Below are positions 26,969 to 36,687 of a stretch of DNA of 64,000 bases, piece by piece. Numbering within the stretch: the first letter of the stretch is position 1; each line of letters opens with the position of its first letter. The notes beneath the pieces are model-generated. The model worked only from the letters and a program-made list of their open reading frames with translations. It did not search any database and was not told the origin of the DNA. The stretch spans positions 2,714,784 through 2,778,783 of the forward strand of contig JAKVOU010000001.1 in the NCBI GenBank assembly GCA_022482625.1, read 5' to 3'. Made by a program: the position numbers and the translations under genes. The stretch comes from Spirochaetia bacterium (lineage in GTDB: Bacteria; Spirochaetota; Spirochaetia; Sphaerochaetales; Sphaerochaetaceae).

Positions 26969-27805
26969 ATGATTATCAGTTGTTTGAAGAAGGTTGAGGA
27001 CAGTGGTCCGACTTGCAGCTATTCAGAACGTTTGATTCAGAAATATATATTGGAAAATTCAAAAAGTGTCATAGAAATGTCAGTGTATGAATTGAGTAGG
27101 GTGGTAAAAGTTGCTCCTTCAACAATTGTACGTTATATGAAAAAAATGGGATTTTCTGGTTATCGGGATTTCAGGATAAGCTTGCATTCTGAATATCTTT
27201 CTACTTCGCAGCAAAAATGGAATATGATGCCGGTTACCAGCAATGTTTTTCAGAATGTTGTAGAGACCAATTGCAAGTCTTTAGGAAATGCATTCAAGGA
27301 AACTGATATACGTTGCCTGGATGCTGCGGCTTCTCTTTTGGTTTCTGCTAGGCGAATAGTATTTTTTGGAATCGGTACCTCAGCAATAATTGCGAGCGAT
27401 GCCCACGATTTATTACTGAAGTTAGGTTTGAATTGTTCAATAGATAACAATTTGCATCACCAACTCTTGACAGCAGCCTTGATGGACAAGGATGATGTTG
27501 CATTTATTATTTCACAGTCCGGTGTAAACAAGACTATCTTGAAAATTGCTGAAATATTGATAACGAGAAAAATCAATTCTGTCGGAATCTGTAATTATGA
27601 AAAAACACCCTTTCCCAAAATGGTAACCATACCTATTTGTCCATTTGTACAGGAAGAAGATTCGTTTCCCAGTAGGTATCTTTTCCAAATTCCAATTCTG
27701 TGCATCATAGAAACCTTATACTATATGGTCGAAGAACGTTTGGGTACAACTGTAAATGAAGTGTTGGGAAAAACCCGGCAGATCATAGAATCCGAATCAA
27801 TTTAG
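26969..27805 (+). CDS. RpiR-family transcriptional regulator (SIS domain)
   Basis: A 278-residue regulator. An N-terminal helix-turn-helix of the RpiR type (SVYELSRVVKVAPSTIVRYMKKMGFSGYRDF) is followed by a SIS phosphosugar-binding domain (IVFFGIGTSAIIASDAHDLL, VAFIISQSGVNKTIL). It is divergent from tctC with a 295-base intergenic region and most likely controls the TTT/sulfatase operon in response to a phosphorylated sugar. GGAGGGAG precedes the ATG. Confidence 0.9.
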   Translation: MIISCLKKVEDSGPTCSYSERLIQKYILENSKSVIEMSVYELSRVVKVAPSTIVRYMKKMGFSGYRDFRISLHSEYLSTSQQKWNMMPVTSNVFQNVVETNCKSLGNAFKETDIRCLDAAASLLVSARRIVFFGIGTSAIIASDAHDLLLKLGLNCSIDNNLHHQLLTAALMDKDDVAFIISQSGVNKTILKIAEILITRKINSVGICNYEKTPFPKMVTIPICPFVQEEDSFPSRYLFQIPILCIIETLYYMVEERLGTTVNEVLGKTRQIIESESI

Positions 27806-28284
27806 GATGTGCATCATTTTGATTGCCTACGACATGTAGTACGATTCTGCTACTGGAGTTAGGATATTTATATTCAATCGGCTCTTTTGCGGGACAAGAC
27901 CCTTTTCTTGCTGATAAGTCCGGTAGGGGGTCTAAGACATATGAAAACCTTGAAGGAAAATTACACTGGGAATTAACAAAAGGACCTATGGAACTGAAGT
28001 CTTGCAGATAGAATTGCAGGTTTTTGTTCCAAGCCTTCGATTCCATCTGCAAAACTTCGGTTCTGAAAAGATCTTATGCAAGCCGTTTGACAGATGTCTA
28101 GACATTTGTGAAATAAAAGAAGGAAGACATGATTTCTGGGCAGAGAACCAAATGGCCGAGAAATCATGTGTATTTTTATGTCCAGAGCAATAGGACCATG
28201 GCTCTGGTTACTGTACCTAGAGTTTGTAAGAAACAGAACATAGTGATTACTTGTACTTGATCAGTACATCAAATCATATTCATC
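27806..28284. other. Intergenic region without a recognisable gene
   Basis: 479 bases between the RpiR gene and gnd. Short open frames on both strands look random. A short stretch near 28040-28060 (ATCTGCAAAACTT) recurs near 40768-40786 beside another relic, which hints at a shared decayed element. Confidence 0.4.
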
Positions 28285-29730
28285 TTAGGCATTATAAGTA
28301 CTTGATGTAGTCGTTCCTCCGTGTCCTGTCCAATTTGTATGGAAAAATTGTCCGCGTTGCCTGTCTGTCCGTTCATATGTATGGGCACCAAAATAATCCC
28401 GTTGGGCCTGCAATAGATTGATTGGCAATGTTACGCACCGGTAACTATCAAACCAAGAAAGCGCTGCACTGAAGGCAGGGAGAGGGATTCCTGACATAGC
28501 TGCCTGTGCAACTATATGTCGTAACCCTTTTTGTTTTTGTTCTATTGCCTGCTGGAAAAAAGGATCGAAGATCAAATTCGTCAATTTGTCATTCTTTTCA
28601 AAAGCCTGCGCTATTTTTCCTAAGAACACTGAACGAATAATACATCCTCCACGCCAAATAAGCGCAATAGACTCTGGTTGCAGGCTCCAGTTATATTTTT
28701 CCTTTGCTTTTTGGATTAAATCAAATCCCTGGGCATATGAAATGATTCTCGCAACATACAGGGCATCCTTAAGATCTTTGATGGAATCTTCTGTATTTTC
28801 TTTACAAGGCATTTCATCATAAGGAAAAATTTTGTTTGCCTGTTCTCTTTCTTCGCGCAAATCACTTAGGTAACGCATAAATACAGCAGAAGCAATCAAA
28901 TCCAATGGAACACCTTGCTGAAGTGCTTCAATGACGGTCCATTTCCCTGTTCCCTTTTGGCCTGCAACATCAAGGATTTTTTCAACCAGCGGAAGACCAT
29001 CTTCATCTTTGAATTCTAGGATGTCTGCCGTAATCTTGATGAGATATGATGATAGTACACCCTTGTCCCATTCTCTGAAAACAAGCTGGATCTGATTGTT
29101 GTCCAGGTGAAGTATCTTGCGCATGATATCATATGTTTCACAGATAAGTTCCATATCACCATATTCAATACCATTATGGACCATTTTTACAAAATGTCCT
29201 GAGCCGCCTTCACCGATCCAAGTGCAACAGGGGACGCCTTCTACCTTTGCGGCTATGGCTTGCAAAAAGGGTTTTACTGCAGGCCAAGCCTGAAAACTTC
29301 CTCCTGGCATAAGAGCTGGTCCGTGCAAAGCTCCTTCCTCTCCTCCAGAAACGCCTGTACCTACATAGTACATTCCTTTTTTTTCAACTTCATGGACTCT
29401 TCGGTCGGTATCCAGATAATTTGAGTTTCCTCCGTCGATGATGATATCACCAGGTGCAAGAAGCGGTAACAGAAGATCAATCATCTGGTCAATTGGTTTT
29501 CCTGCTTTTACCATAAGGAATATTTTCCTAGGCTTTTCGAGGGAATTGACAAACTCCGGCAAGCTATGTGTTGCAATAAAATTCTTTCCTTTCCCTTTAC
29601 CGGCCATAAAAATATCGACTTTTGTCATGGTCCGGTTACATATGGCTACGGTAAAACCGTTGTGTTCTAAATTCAATGCTAGGTTTTCGCCCATTACGGC
29701 AAGACCGAACAGACCTATTGAAGCTTTCAT
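28285..29730 (-). CDS. gnd: 6-phosphogluconate dehydrogenase, decarboxylating
   Basis: A 481-residue cytoplasmic enzyme converting 6-phosphogluconate to ribulose 5-phosphate with CO2 release. The N-terminal Rossmann motif is GLAVMGENLALNLEHNGFTV, with CNRT after the second strand suggesting NADP use; active-site segments are IIDGGNSNY, GVSGGEEGALHGPALMPGG and KMVHNGIEYGDMEL. Full length, with the C-terminal tail found in the long form. It is 45 bases downstream of an RpiR regulator in the same direction, an apparent two-gene operon. Confidence 0.97.
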   Translation of the reverse strand: MKASIGLFGLAVMGENLALNLEHNGFTVAICNRTMTKVDIFMAGKGKGKNFIATHSLPEFVNSLEKPRKIFLMVKAGKPIDQMIDLLLPLLAPGDIIIDGGNSNYLDTDRRVHEVEKKGMYYVGTGVSGGEEGALHGPALMPGGSFQAWPAVKPFLQAIAAKVEGVPCCTWIGEGGSGHFVKMVHNGIEYGDMELICETYDIMRKILHLDNNQIQLVFREWDKGVLSSYLIKITADILEFKDEDGLPLVEKILDVAGQKGTGKWTVIEALQQGVPLDLIASAVFMRYLSDLREEREQANKIFPYDEMPCKENTEDSIKDLKDALYVARIISYAQGFDLIQKAKEKYNWSLQPESIALIWRGGCIIRSVFLGKIAQAFEKNDKLTNLIFDPFFQQAIEQKQKGLRHIVAQAAMSGIPLPAFSAALSWFDSYRCVTLPINLLQAQRDYFGAHTYERTDRQRGQFFHTNWTGHGGTTTSSTYNA

Positions 29731-29775
29731 TTTTTCCTACCTTTTTTATATAATTATTGTCTGCAGAATATTCTG

Positions 29776-30612
29776 TCAGCTTTTTCTCTTGGCTATGGCT
29801 TCTCTCATTTTGTTTAGATTATTCATACCTCTTTTACCCAATATCTGCATTATTTCAACATATAATATGTTTACTATAGTGGAGTAAGCGATATTTGAAG
29901 TAAAAGCTTCAGCTACGATATTGCTATGGAACAGACTGTCCGTGAAAGAAATATCAGCCATTTTTGCAAGGGGAGAGGATGGATAACTTGTAAAGGCTAT
30001 GATGTAACAACCGTGTGATTTTAATTCTTCCGAAAGTGAAAGTATATCATAATTTGAACCTGTATGGCTGAACACCAGTCCTACATCATCAGTTCCGGCC
30101 TGTGATGCAAGCATTAATTGCATATGGAAGTCCTCCGCAAATTGGCAGGGAATTCCACTTCGTATGAATTTATGAAATGCGTCTCTGGCAGCAATATTGG
30201 AACCTCCCAATCCAAACAGGAATACTGATTTGCTTTGTGCAATTCGCTGTGCAACTTTTTTGATAGCCTGAGGATCTATCAACTTGTAGGTTTCCTCAAG
30301 TATTTTTATAGTATGGTTGAACACAAGGTTGGAAACACTTTGCTTGCCTGTTATTTCTATTTCAAAAAGTTGCTGGGAATCTGTTGTGGATTCTTTTGCC
30401 AATGCAATACGGAAAGCCTGGTAACCAGGAAATCCGAGTTTTTTCACAAAACGTACCAGGGTTGTTTGACTGATGCCGATATTTCTTGCTAACTCTTCAA
30501 TGCTTGGATTAACCGAGTCTTGAGGATGCATAAGAATATAATCGGCGACTTGCCTTTCTTTTTTAGTGAAATTAGGTAAATTACTTTTTATTGCATAGAT
30601 GGCACTGATCAT
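29776..30612 (-). CDS. RpiR-family transcriptional regulator (SIS domain)
   Basis: A 278-residue regulator with an N-terminal RpiR helix-turn-helix (SIEELARNIGISQTTLVRFVKKLGFPGYQAF) and a C-terminal SIS domain (VFLFGLGGSNIAARDAFHKF, VGLVFSHTGSNYDIL). Co-transcribed with gnd, so 6-phosphogluconate or a pentose phosphate is a likely effector (inference). It is a distant paralogue of the RpiR regulator at 27 kb. A GGAG lies before the ATG. Confidence 0.9.
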   Translation of the reverse strand: MISAIYAIKSNLPNFTKKERQVADYILMHPQDSVNPSIEELARNIGISQTTLVRFVKKLGFPGYQAFRIALAKESTTDSQQLFEIEITGKQSVSNLVFNHTIKILEETYKLIDPQAIKKVAQRIAQSKSVFLFGLGGSNIAARDAFHKFIRSGIPCQFAEDFHMQLMLASQAGTDDVGLVFSHTGSNYDILSLSEELKSHGCYIIAFTSYPSSPLAKMADISFTDSLFHSNIVAEAFTSNIAYSTIVNILYVEIMQILGKRGMNNLNKMREAIAKRKS

Positions 30613-30638
30613 TTTTGAGCTCCTTTGTCAGTATGCAA

Positions 30639-30677
30639 TAAAAGAAAAATTTATTCAATAAAAAAAATTTTCTTTTA
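30639..30677. promoter_or_regulatory. Candidate RpiR operator before the rpiR-gnd operon
   Basis: TAAAAGAAAAATTT and AAAATTTTCTTTTA form a near-perfect inverted repeat with an 11-base spacer, immediately upstream of the regulator gene. Being AT-rich it could be chance. The remaining part of 30678-30942 shows nothing. Confidence 0.4.
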
Positions 30678-30942
30678 TAAATAAAATGAAAATGTCACTA
30701 CCTATCATTTCCATGCCGGAAACTTCCATCAGAAGACAATCATAGCAAAGACGTAAAATGGAAAGGAGAGGCATACAGCTATCGGAAAGATTTGGTACCT
30801 TGTTTTTGTTATGAATTTAATCTTTTTATATAAAAGAAATTATGGTATAATTAGCCATCTCTAAGGTACTGAATCAGTAAAACAGTTGCTGTTTTTCCTG
30901 AGTATGCACAAAAGGCTCCGGATATGAAGGATCTGCCGTTTT

Positions 30943-31647
30943 CTATTTGTTCAACTGGGTGATAATGTCCAAATTATGGCCGATATTTTGCAAATGTATG
31001 GTGGCATTTCCTTTTGCTTTTTCAGGCTCTTTATTCTTGATTGCATCATAGATGGCCTGGTGATCCTTATAGGTTTCCCATGCATTGGCAATTGGAAGGA
31101 AATGTTTTACCAGATGTTTCAGACAGATAGCAGTCTGGTTATACAATATCTCATTATGGGTACTTCTTGCTATGAGCTTATGGAAACGTAAATCTTCAAG
31201 TTGATATTGTTTTGTGTCTTCTTTGTCTAGCAGTTCTTTTTGGATTCGCAAGGAATTCTCAAGTAAATCAAGATCATCCGAAGTCGCCCTGAGCGCTGCC
31301 AGGTAAGCTACATCGGCTTCACAGATCTTACGGCACTCGTATGCCTTCTGGTAGTCGATGCTGTTGATTACCACATACAAGTTATACTTTGCAATGAATT
31401 CATTGAGAAGTTTTGTATCACTGGTCAAGTATGTTCCATATCCCGGATGTATTTCAACAATTTTTACAAAAGCCAAGGATTTCAAGGCTTCACGGAGAGA
31501 AGTCCTGCTGATGCCAAGTTGCAGGGCAAGCTCACGTTCACTTGTAAGTTTATCACCTGGGGACAGAATCCTTTCATCTACCATACGAATGATGACAGAT
31601 ATAATTTCATCTACAAGTGTTGTTTTCTTGACAGTATTAAACTTCAT
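30943..31647 (-). CDS. GntR-family regulator, FadR/FCD subgroup
   Basis: A 234-residue regulator. Winged helix: ILSPGDKLTSERELALQLGISRTSLREALKSL with VEIHPGYGTYL; an all-helical FCD ligand-binding domain follows (YECRKICEADVAYLAALRAT, LRFHKLIARSTHNEIL), which typically binds a carboxylate through a metal held by Asp/His residues. Divergent from the TRAP operon, and two copies of a GGTATG-N5-CATACC palindrome lie between them, so it most likely represses that operon. Confidence 0.91.
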   Translation of the reverse strand: MKFNTVKKTTLVDEIISVIIRMVDERILSPGDKLTSERELALQLGISRTSLREALKSLAFVKIVEIHPGYGTYLTSDTKLLNEFIAKYNLYVVINSIDYQKAYECRKICEADVAYLAALRATSDDLDLLENSLRIQKELLDKEDTKQYQLEDLRFHKLIARSTHNEILYNQTAICLKHLVKHFLPIANAWETYKDHQAIYDAIKNKEPEKAKGNATIHLQNIGHNLDIITQLNK

Positions 31648-31717
31648 ATGTCCATGCTCCCCTTAGTCAGTGCACAATCGGAAAACCAGCGTAAGTAATT
31701 AGTATCACGATATTCTA

Positions 31718-31734
31718 GGTATGATAACCATACC
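31718..31734. promoter_or_regulatory. GntR operator copy 1, GGTATG-N5-CATACC
   Basis: Perfect 6-base arms with a 5-base spacer (ATAAC), 71 bases from the GntR start. The same palindrome recurs 121 bases downstream. Confidence 0.65.
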
Positions 31735-31802
31735 GCCATATGTATAGTAGATGTTTTGACTGCAGAGGACAAGGGAGAGAATAAAAATATGTCAAAAAAA
31801 AG

Positions 31803-31856
31803 TTGACAAGATGATAAAAAAGCTTATTATGGACACATGGTATGGCCATCATACCA
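31803..31856 (+). promoter_or_regulatory. TRAP operon promoter with GntR operator copy 2
   Basis: TTGACA (31803-31808) and TATTAT (31825-31830) are spaced by 16 bases. TGGTATG-GCCAT-CATACCA (31838-31856), perfect 7-base arms, begins at the expected start site, an ideal position for repression by the divergent GntR protein. Confidence 0.7.
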
Positions 31857-31870
31857 GTAAAGGAGTGAGT

Positions 31871-32881
31871 ATGAAAAAGCTTTTTACTTGTTTTTTGATT
31901 GCGCTGTTAGGAATGTCTGTCGTAGTTGCACAAGGTAAAACCGAATCTACGAAAAACATTTCCTCTTCACAGAGAAGGGTAATAAAGATTGCCCATGCAA
32001 ATGGAACGACATGGCCTGGGCATAAGGGACTTGTGAAAATGAAAGAGGTGCTCGATTCAGATCCAAATTGTGACATTACCATTGAAATCCTTCCGAATGG
32101 AGTTCTTGGCGGTGAAAATGAAGTGCTCCAACAAGTAATCCTTGGAACAACTGATGCTTCTCTTCTTACAGGATTAGGTTTCTGGCAAGGAATGGATGAG
32201 AGGACTGCGGTTGATGAAATGCCTTTCTTTTTTACGACAAAGGAGCAAGCCAGAAACGCCTATGATGGTAGATTCGGTAATCGAATAAAGGCGATACTCG
32301 ATGCAACAGGTGTAAAAACCATTAATTTCTGGGAATCAGGGTTCAGACATTTTACAAACAATATAAGACCGATAGTGAAGCCTGAAGATATGAAGGGCAT
32401 CAAATTCAGATCATATCAAGGGGAATATCGTATGGCTATGTTCAAAGCTTTAGGAGCTACGGCCGTACCTATGGCTTTGACTGAAGTTTTTGCTGCACTT
32501 CAGCAAGGGACTGTTGACGGGCAGGAGAATCCACTTCCGATGATTGAGGCCAACAAATTCTATGAGGTCCAAAAATATCTTTCTCTGTCAGGGCATATCT
32601 ATAATACCTCTACGCTGATTATCAATCCAAAATTATGGAATTCTCTTTCTGACGAAGACAAGAAAGCTTTCAATACAGCTGCTCAGGCCGGTTGCAAGGA
32701 ATGCAGAAACCTGATGGATGAAGAAGACAGGACTATCATCGAAAAATTCAAGGCTGCAGGAATGCAGGTCAATGAAGTAGATAAGGCTGCTTTTGCAAAA
32801 GCAATGCAACCCATATATGACAAGTACATCAATGCCTGCGGTGATGAACTTATAAAATTAGGTCAGGAATATACCAAATAA
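31871..32881 (+). CDS. dctP: TRAP transporter substrate-binding protein DctP
   Basis: A 336-residue periplasmic binding protein. Sec signal MKKLFTCFLIALLGMSVVVA-QGKTE; mature TRAP DctP features include FWESGFRHFTNNIRPI, KGIKFRS and the conserved LQQGTVDGQENP. It binds an organic acid, probably a sugar acid, for the DctQM channel. I start at 31871, preceded by AAAGGAG; the frame extends 20 codons upstream across the promoter/operator, so the longer form is unlikely. Confidence 0.93.
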   Translation: MKKLFTCFLIALLGMSVVVAQGKTESTKNISSSQRRVIKIAHANGTTWPGHKGLVKMKEVLDSDPNCDITIEILPNGVLGGENEVLQQVILGTTDASLLTGLGFWQGMDERTAVDEMPFFFTTKEQARNAYDGRFGNRIKAILDATGVKTINFWESGFRHFTNNIRPIVKPEDMKGIKFRSYQGEYRMAMFKALGATAVPMALTEVFAALQQGTVDGQENPLPMIEANKFYEVQKYLSLSGHIYNTSTLIINPKLWNSLSDEDKKAFNTAAQAGCKECRNLMDEEDRTIIEKFKAAGMQVNEVDKAAFAKAMQPIYDKYINACGDELIKLGQEYTK

Positions 32882-32907
32882 TCAAAAGAAGATCAGGAAA
32901 AAGAAAA

Positions 32908-33411
32908 ATGAGGAAGTTCATCGAGTATTCCAAAAGGCTATTGGAAATTGTCTGCGGTATCCTGCTGATTGCATTGACAATTGTAATCTTTGCCCAGGTA
33001 TTCAGCAGATTTGTCTTACATCATTCTTTTGCATGGGCAGAAGAAGCTTCCATTTACATGATGATTTGGATGGTCTTCCTGGGAACTTCAGTAAATGTCC
33101 TAAAAGAATCAAATATCCGTATTGATTTCTTCATTCGACTTTTTCCTGAAAGTGTCCAGAAAATCATTGGCATCGTATCAGATCTGATTTGTATCGGCTT
33201 CATTGCAATACTGTGCCGACAATCATTTTTGATTGTAAAATTGAATCTGCATAATTTGGCAGCAGGAATCAAGATACCAATTGCGGTCATGTATGCAGGA
33301 TTCTCAGTAAGTGCAATCATAATGGTTTTGTATTTTCTGATTCGAATAGGTGTCTGTCTCAAACATTTCCCAAAAGCCAAGTGTAAAGGTCAGGTAGAAA
33401 TAAATGATTAG
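32908..33411 (+). CDS. dctQ: TRAP transporter small membrane subunit DctQ
   Basis: A 167-residue inner-membrane protein with four hydrophobic segments and the DctQ pattern SRFVLHHSFAWAEEASIYMMIWMVFLG. It bridges binding protein and channel. Its end overlaps the dctM start by 8 bases, indicating coupled translation. Confidence 0.92.
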   Translation: MRKFIEYSKRLLEIVCGILLIALTIVIFAQVFSRFVLHHSFAWAEEASIYMMIWMVFLGTSVNVLKESNIRIDFFIRLFPESVQKIIGIVSDLICIGFIAILCRQSFLIVKLNLHNLAAGIKIPIAVMYAGFSVSAIIMVLYFLIRIGVCLKHFPKAKCKGQVEIND

Positions 33412-34684
33412 TGTACTTTTTATAACTTTGTTGGTCATGTTGATCATTGGAGTCCCTGTCGGATTTTCCGTCATGATCTGTTGCATGAGCTTTTTGATGG
33501 CTGATGGAACGACTCCGTTGGTAATTGTTGCCCAAAAAATGGTTGATGGTATCGGTTCCTTTACTTATCTTGCAATGCCGTTGTTTATTTTTTCAGGAAA
33601 TCTGATGATTTATGGAAGTACGCCCCGATTGATGAAATTTGCCAATTTGCTTCTTCATCGTGTTCCTGGTGGTTTGGGCGCAGCAGGAATCGGTGCATGT
33701 GGATTGTTCGGATGTGTTTCAGGTTCCGGAGTTGCTACGACAGCAGCAATTGGTTCAGTTGTCGGGCCGGAGATGATCAGTAAAGGCTATGATAAAGGAT
33801 ATACGGCTTCCATTATTGCTGCATCAGGCACACTTGGAGGTATCATACCTCCTAGTATTACGCTGGTACTGTATGCAGTTGCCACAAATCTGTCAATTGG
33901 AAACATGTTGCTCTGTGGATTTGTTCCGAGCATGCTGTGTGTGGTCGGTTTCATTTTCCTCAATGTGATAATCTCGAAACGAAGAGGATACGGGGTTGGC
34001 TCTGAGGGTGATTACAATTATACGGGCAAAGAAAAACTTAAGATCATCGGAGACGCCGTTTTACCTTTGTTTACGCCATTGATTATTCTTGGGAGCGTAT
34101 TGTTTGGAATTGCTACTGCTACTGAATCAGCAGTCGTGGCAACTGTCTATGCAGCAATCCTTTCAATATGTGTATACAAGGAACTGGGACTTAAACAATT
34201 CTTCAAAGCTGCAGAGGAGAGTGCTATATCTGCAGCATCCATCATGATTATCATTTCTGCTGCTTCACCTTTCGGTTGGATTATGACTTCAAAGAATGTA
34301 ACTTCAGCAATGGCACAGTTCATTATGAAGATAAGTTCTGAACCTTTGGTGGTGTATAGCCTGATAATTGTACTGTTGATTTTTTTGGGTACGTTCATGG
34401 AAGGTCTGAGTACCATTGCAGTCCTTTCTCCGATGTTGCTTCCGATCGTGCAGAATTATGGTATGAATCCTTATCATTTTGGTATCCTCATTGCAATCGC
34501 TACTTGCATTGGTTCCTGTACGCCACCCATGGCTACCTGTTTGTTTACTTCTTGTAGAACGCTGAAACTGGAAGTGTCAGATACCTTCCCTGATATTTTT
34601 ATAGTCTGCGGATATTTCATCATTATGGAATTCATTCTTCTATTGGTACCGCAGATTACGACATTTATCCTGAATTTCGTTTGA
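33404..34684 (+). CDS. dctM: TRAP transporter large membrane subunit DctM
   Basis: A 426-residue channel protein with about 12 membrane segments. Family motifs: IGSFTYLAMPLFIFSGNLM, GCVSGSGVATTAAIGSVV and GGIIPPSITLVLYA. It uses the sodium gradient to import the ligand captured by DctP. The enzyme genes start 28 bases downstream. Confidence 0.94.
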   Translation: MISVLFITLLVMLIIGVPVGFSVMICCMSFLMADGTTPLVIVAQKMVDGIGSFTYLAMPLFIFSGNLMIYGSTPRLMKFANLLLHRVPGGLGAAGIGACGLFGCVSGSGVATTAAIGSVVGPEMISKGYDKGYTASIIAASGTLGGIIPPSITLVLYAVATNLSIGNMLLCGFVPSMLCVVGFIFLNVIISKRRGYGVGSEGDYNYTGKEKLKIIGDAVLPLFTPLIILGSVLFGIATATESAVVATVYAAILSICVYKELGLKQFFKAAEESAISAASIMIIISAASPFGWIMTSKNVTSAMAQFIMKISSEPLVVYSLIIVLLIFLGTFMEGLSTIAVLSPMLLPIVQNYGMNPYHFGILIAIATCIGSCTPPMATCLFTSCRTLKLEVSDTFPDIFIVCGYFIIMEFILLLVPQITTFILNFV

Positions 34685-34712
34685 TTGTCAATTTTACTTT
34701 GGAGAAAATACT

Positions 34713-35801
34713 ATGAAAAAAATCAGAACTGCCATTATTGGCTGTGGTAAGGTCGCGGCTTCCCATGCCCAGGCATACCAGGACATTCCTGCTTCTGAAT
34801 TCACTGCTGTATGCGATGTGGACGAAAGAAGAGTACATGGATTTGCCCAGGGCCATGGGGTAAAAGGCTATACAAGCATTACCAAGATGATTGAAGACGA
34901 AGGAATTGAAGCCGTCAGTGTCTGTACTCCGCATCCTATACATGTCAAAGCATGTGTTGAAGCTGCAAGTTGTGGTTGCAACGTAATAGTCGAAAAACCT
35001 TTTGCAGTGAACAAGGCTGATTGTGATGCGATGATTGAAGCAGGCGAAAAAAACAATGTTCTTATCGGAACTGTTTTCCAAAGAAGGTTTTATGCCCCAT
35101 GTCAAAGGATAAAAAAGGCAATTGTGGATGGAAAGATCGGCAAACCGGTCCTGGGAAATGTAACAATGCTGGGATGGCGGGATAAAAGATATTATGCATC
35201 TGACCCATGGCGTGGTACGTGGAAAGGAGAAGCTGGAGGAGTTCTGCCGACACAGGCCTGCCATCAATTGGATTTGCTTCTTTGGTTCATGGATTCCGAT
35301 ATTGCTGAAGTATACGGGACATGGAGGAATTTCAACCATCCGTATATTGAAGTAGAGGATACTGCCATAGCTGTCATAAAATTCAAGAATGGAGCGGTTG
35401 CAACAGTGACGGCAAGCAACTCACAGAATCCTGCACTGTTTGGGAAAGTCCGGATAAGTGGTGATAATGGTGCAACGGTAGGTGTCCAGACAGATGGTGG
35501 CGCTATGTTCATTGCTGGTATGACTCCAATTACTGAATCTCCTTACAATGATATCTGGACCGTAGATGGTGAAGAAGGTTGCCTTGATTTATGGAAAAAA
35601 GAAGACCATGACAGGTTTTTCAAAAATGATCCTACAGAGCATTATCACAGGTTGCAAATTGAAGATTTTATCCATGCAGTGATTGAAAAACGTAGTCCGC
35701 TGGTAAGTGGTATTGATGGAAGGAAGTCTGCAGAACTGATGCAGGCAATTTATCAGAGTTCAAAATTAGATAGACCAGTGAAATTTCCTCTGGAATTTTG
35801 A
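34713..35801 (+). CDS. Gfo/Idh/MocA-family oxidoreductase
   Basis: A 362-residue NAD(P)-dependent dehydrogenase. The N-terminal Rossmann motif is AIIGCGKVAASHAQAY, and the family's EKP motif is present as VIVEKPFAVNKADCD. The C-terminal alpha/beta domain provides GGVLPTQACHQLDLLLW, where the His is a typical catalytic residue. These enzymes oxidise a ring or chain hydroxyl of sugars, inositols or sugar acids. First enzyme after the TRAP genes. Confidence 0.9.
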   Translation: MKKIRTAIIGCGKVAASHAQAYQDIPASEFTAVCDVDERRVHGFAQGHGVKGYTSITKMIEDEGIEAVSVCTPHPIHVKACVEAASCGCNVIVEKPFAVNKADCDAMIEAGEKNNVLIGTVFQRRFYAPCQRIKKAIVDGKIGKPVLGNVTMLGWRDKRYYASDPWRGTWKGEAGGVLPTQACHQLDLLLWFMDSDIAEVYGTWRNFNHPYIEVEDTAIAVIKFKNGAVATVTASNSQNPALFGKVRISGDNGATVGVQTDGGAMFIAGMTPITESPYNDIWTVDGEEGCLDLWKKEDHDRFFKNDPTEHYHRLQIEDFIHAVIEKRSPLVSGIDGRKSAELMQAIYQSSKLDRPVKFPLEF

Positions 35802-35804
35802 AAG

Positions 35805-36671
35805 ATGAAGCTTGGTTTCAATGAAGCGACAGGAATGGGCTGTTCGGACTTGGAGACAGATATTCGCTTATGCTGGAAAGCTGGATTCGATTATCTTGAA
35901 ATCCGTTTGGATATGCTGCATGACTATTTGCTTACTGGTACATTTGATGATTTACGGTCTTTATTGGAAAAATATCCGATCAAGCCCCATGCGTTGAATG
36001 CTGTATATATTGACTCTGGTTTGATCACGTCATACCAAGACTCTCAGTTGCAGCTCAATGAGTTGTTGGCACAGTTTCAACATGTTTGTTCCGAAGCAAA
36101 GGAAATAGGCTCAAACTATGTAATTGTCGTGCCTCCCTTGGAAAAGACAGATTTTTCTACGCTTTTTAGGATTGATTGGAAAACTGTTTGTAAGAAATGT
36201 ACCGACATACTCAAATGGATGTCAGATATAGCTTGCAGATATTCGGTGAATATTTGCTTTGAACCTGTCGGAGCGCCTAAAAGCAGCGTTCGGTCAATTG
36301 CCCAGGCGAATATGATCATCAACTTGGTAAACAGGCTTAATGTCGGTTTTGTACTGGATGCATATAACCTCTATATGTACCACATGTCGAGTGACTATGG
36401 TGATATCGCAACGTTGCCGCCGGAAAAAATCTTTGCTGTCCATATCAACAATGCAGATGCAGTCAAGCCAAGCCTTGAAGCTAGACGCTTTTGTGATTCA
36501 GGAGTAATTGATTTGGGCTTTTTCTTGTCTGAAATCAAGAAGAAAAACTATCAGGGTATGGTTTCTATTGAAACATTCAGGCCGGAATACTGGGAAATGA
36601 CACCAGAAATCGTCATCAACAGAGCCTATCAGACGACCCATGAGATTTTGGAACATTACCAATGTATGTAG
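35805..36671 (+). CDS. Sugar phosphate isomerase/epimerase (xylose isomerase-like TIM barrel)
   Basis: A 288-residue cytoplasmic AP-endonuclease-2-like TIM barrel. Metal-site segments: NICFEPVG, VGFVLDAYNLYMYHM, IFAVHINNADAV and GMVSIETFRPEYW, giving the Glu/Asp/His/Glu set usual for the fold. Probably isomerises or epimerises the keto intermediate made by the preceding dehydrogenase. Starts 3 bases after it. Confidence 0.85.
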   Translation: MKLGFNEATGMGCSDLETDIRLCWKAGFDYLEIRLDMLHDYLLTGTFDDLRSLLEKYPIKPHALNAVYIDSGLITSYQDSQLQLNELLAQFQHVCSEAKEIGSNYVIVVPPLEKTDFSTLFRIDWKTVCKKCTDILKWMSDIACRYSVNICFEPVGAPKSSVRSIAQANMIINLVNRLNVGFVLDAYNLYMYHMSSDYGDIATLPPEKIFAVHINNADAVKPSLEARRFCDSGVIDLGFFLSEIKKKNYQGMVSIETFRPEYWEMTPEIVINRAYQTTHEILEHYQCM

Positions 36672-36687
36672 TGGCAGGAGAAAAAAT

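Noticed and set aside
27823-28193. Small coding frames downstream of the RpiR gene
   Set aside because: They overlap on both strands, lack ribosome sites and show no domain; treated as non-coding.
31811-31870. 20-codon extension of the TRAP binding protein at its N-terminus
   Set aside because: It would place the start within the predicted promoter and operator and before the true Sec signal.
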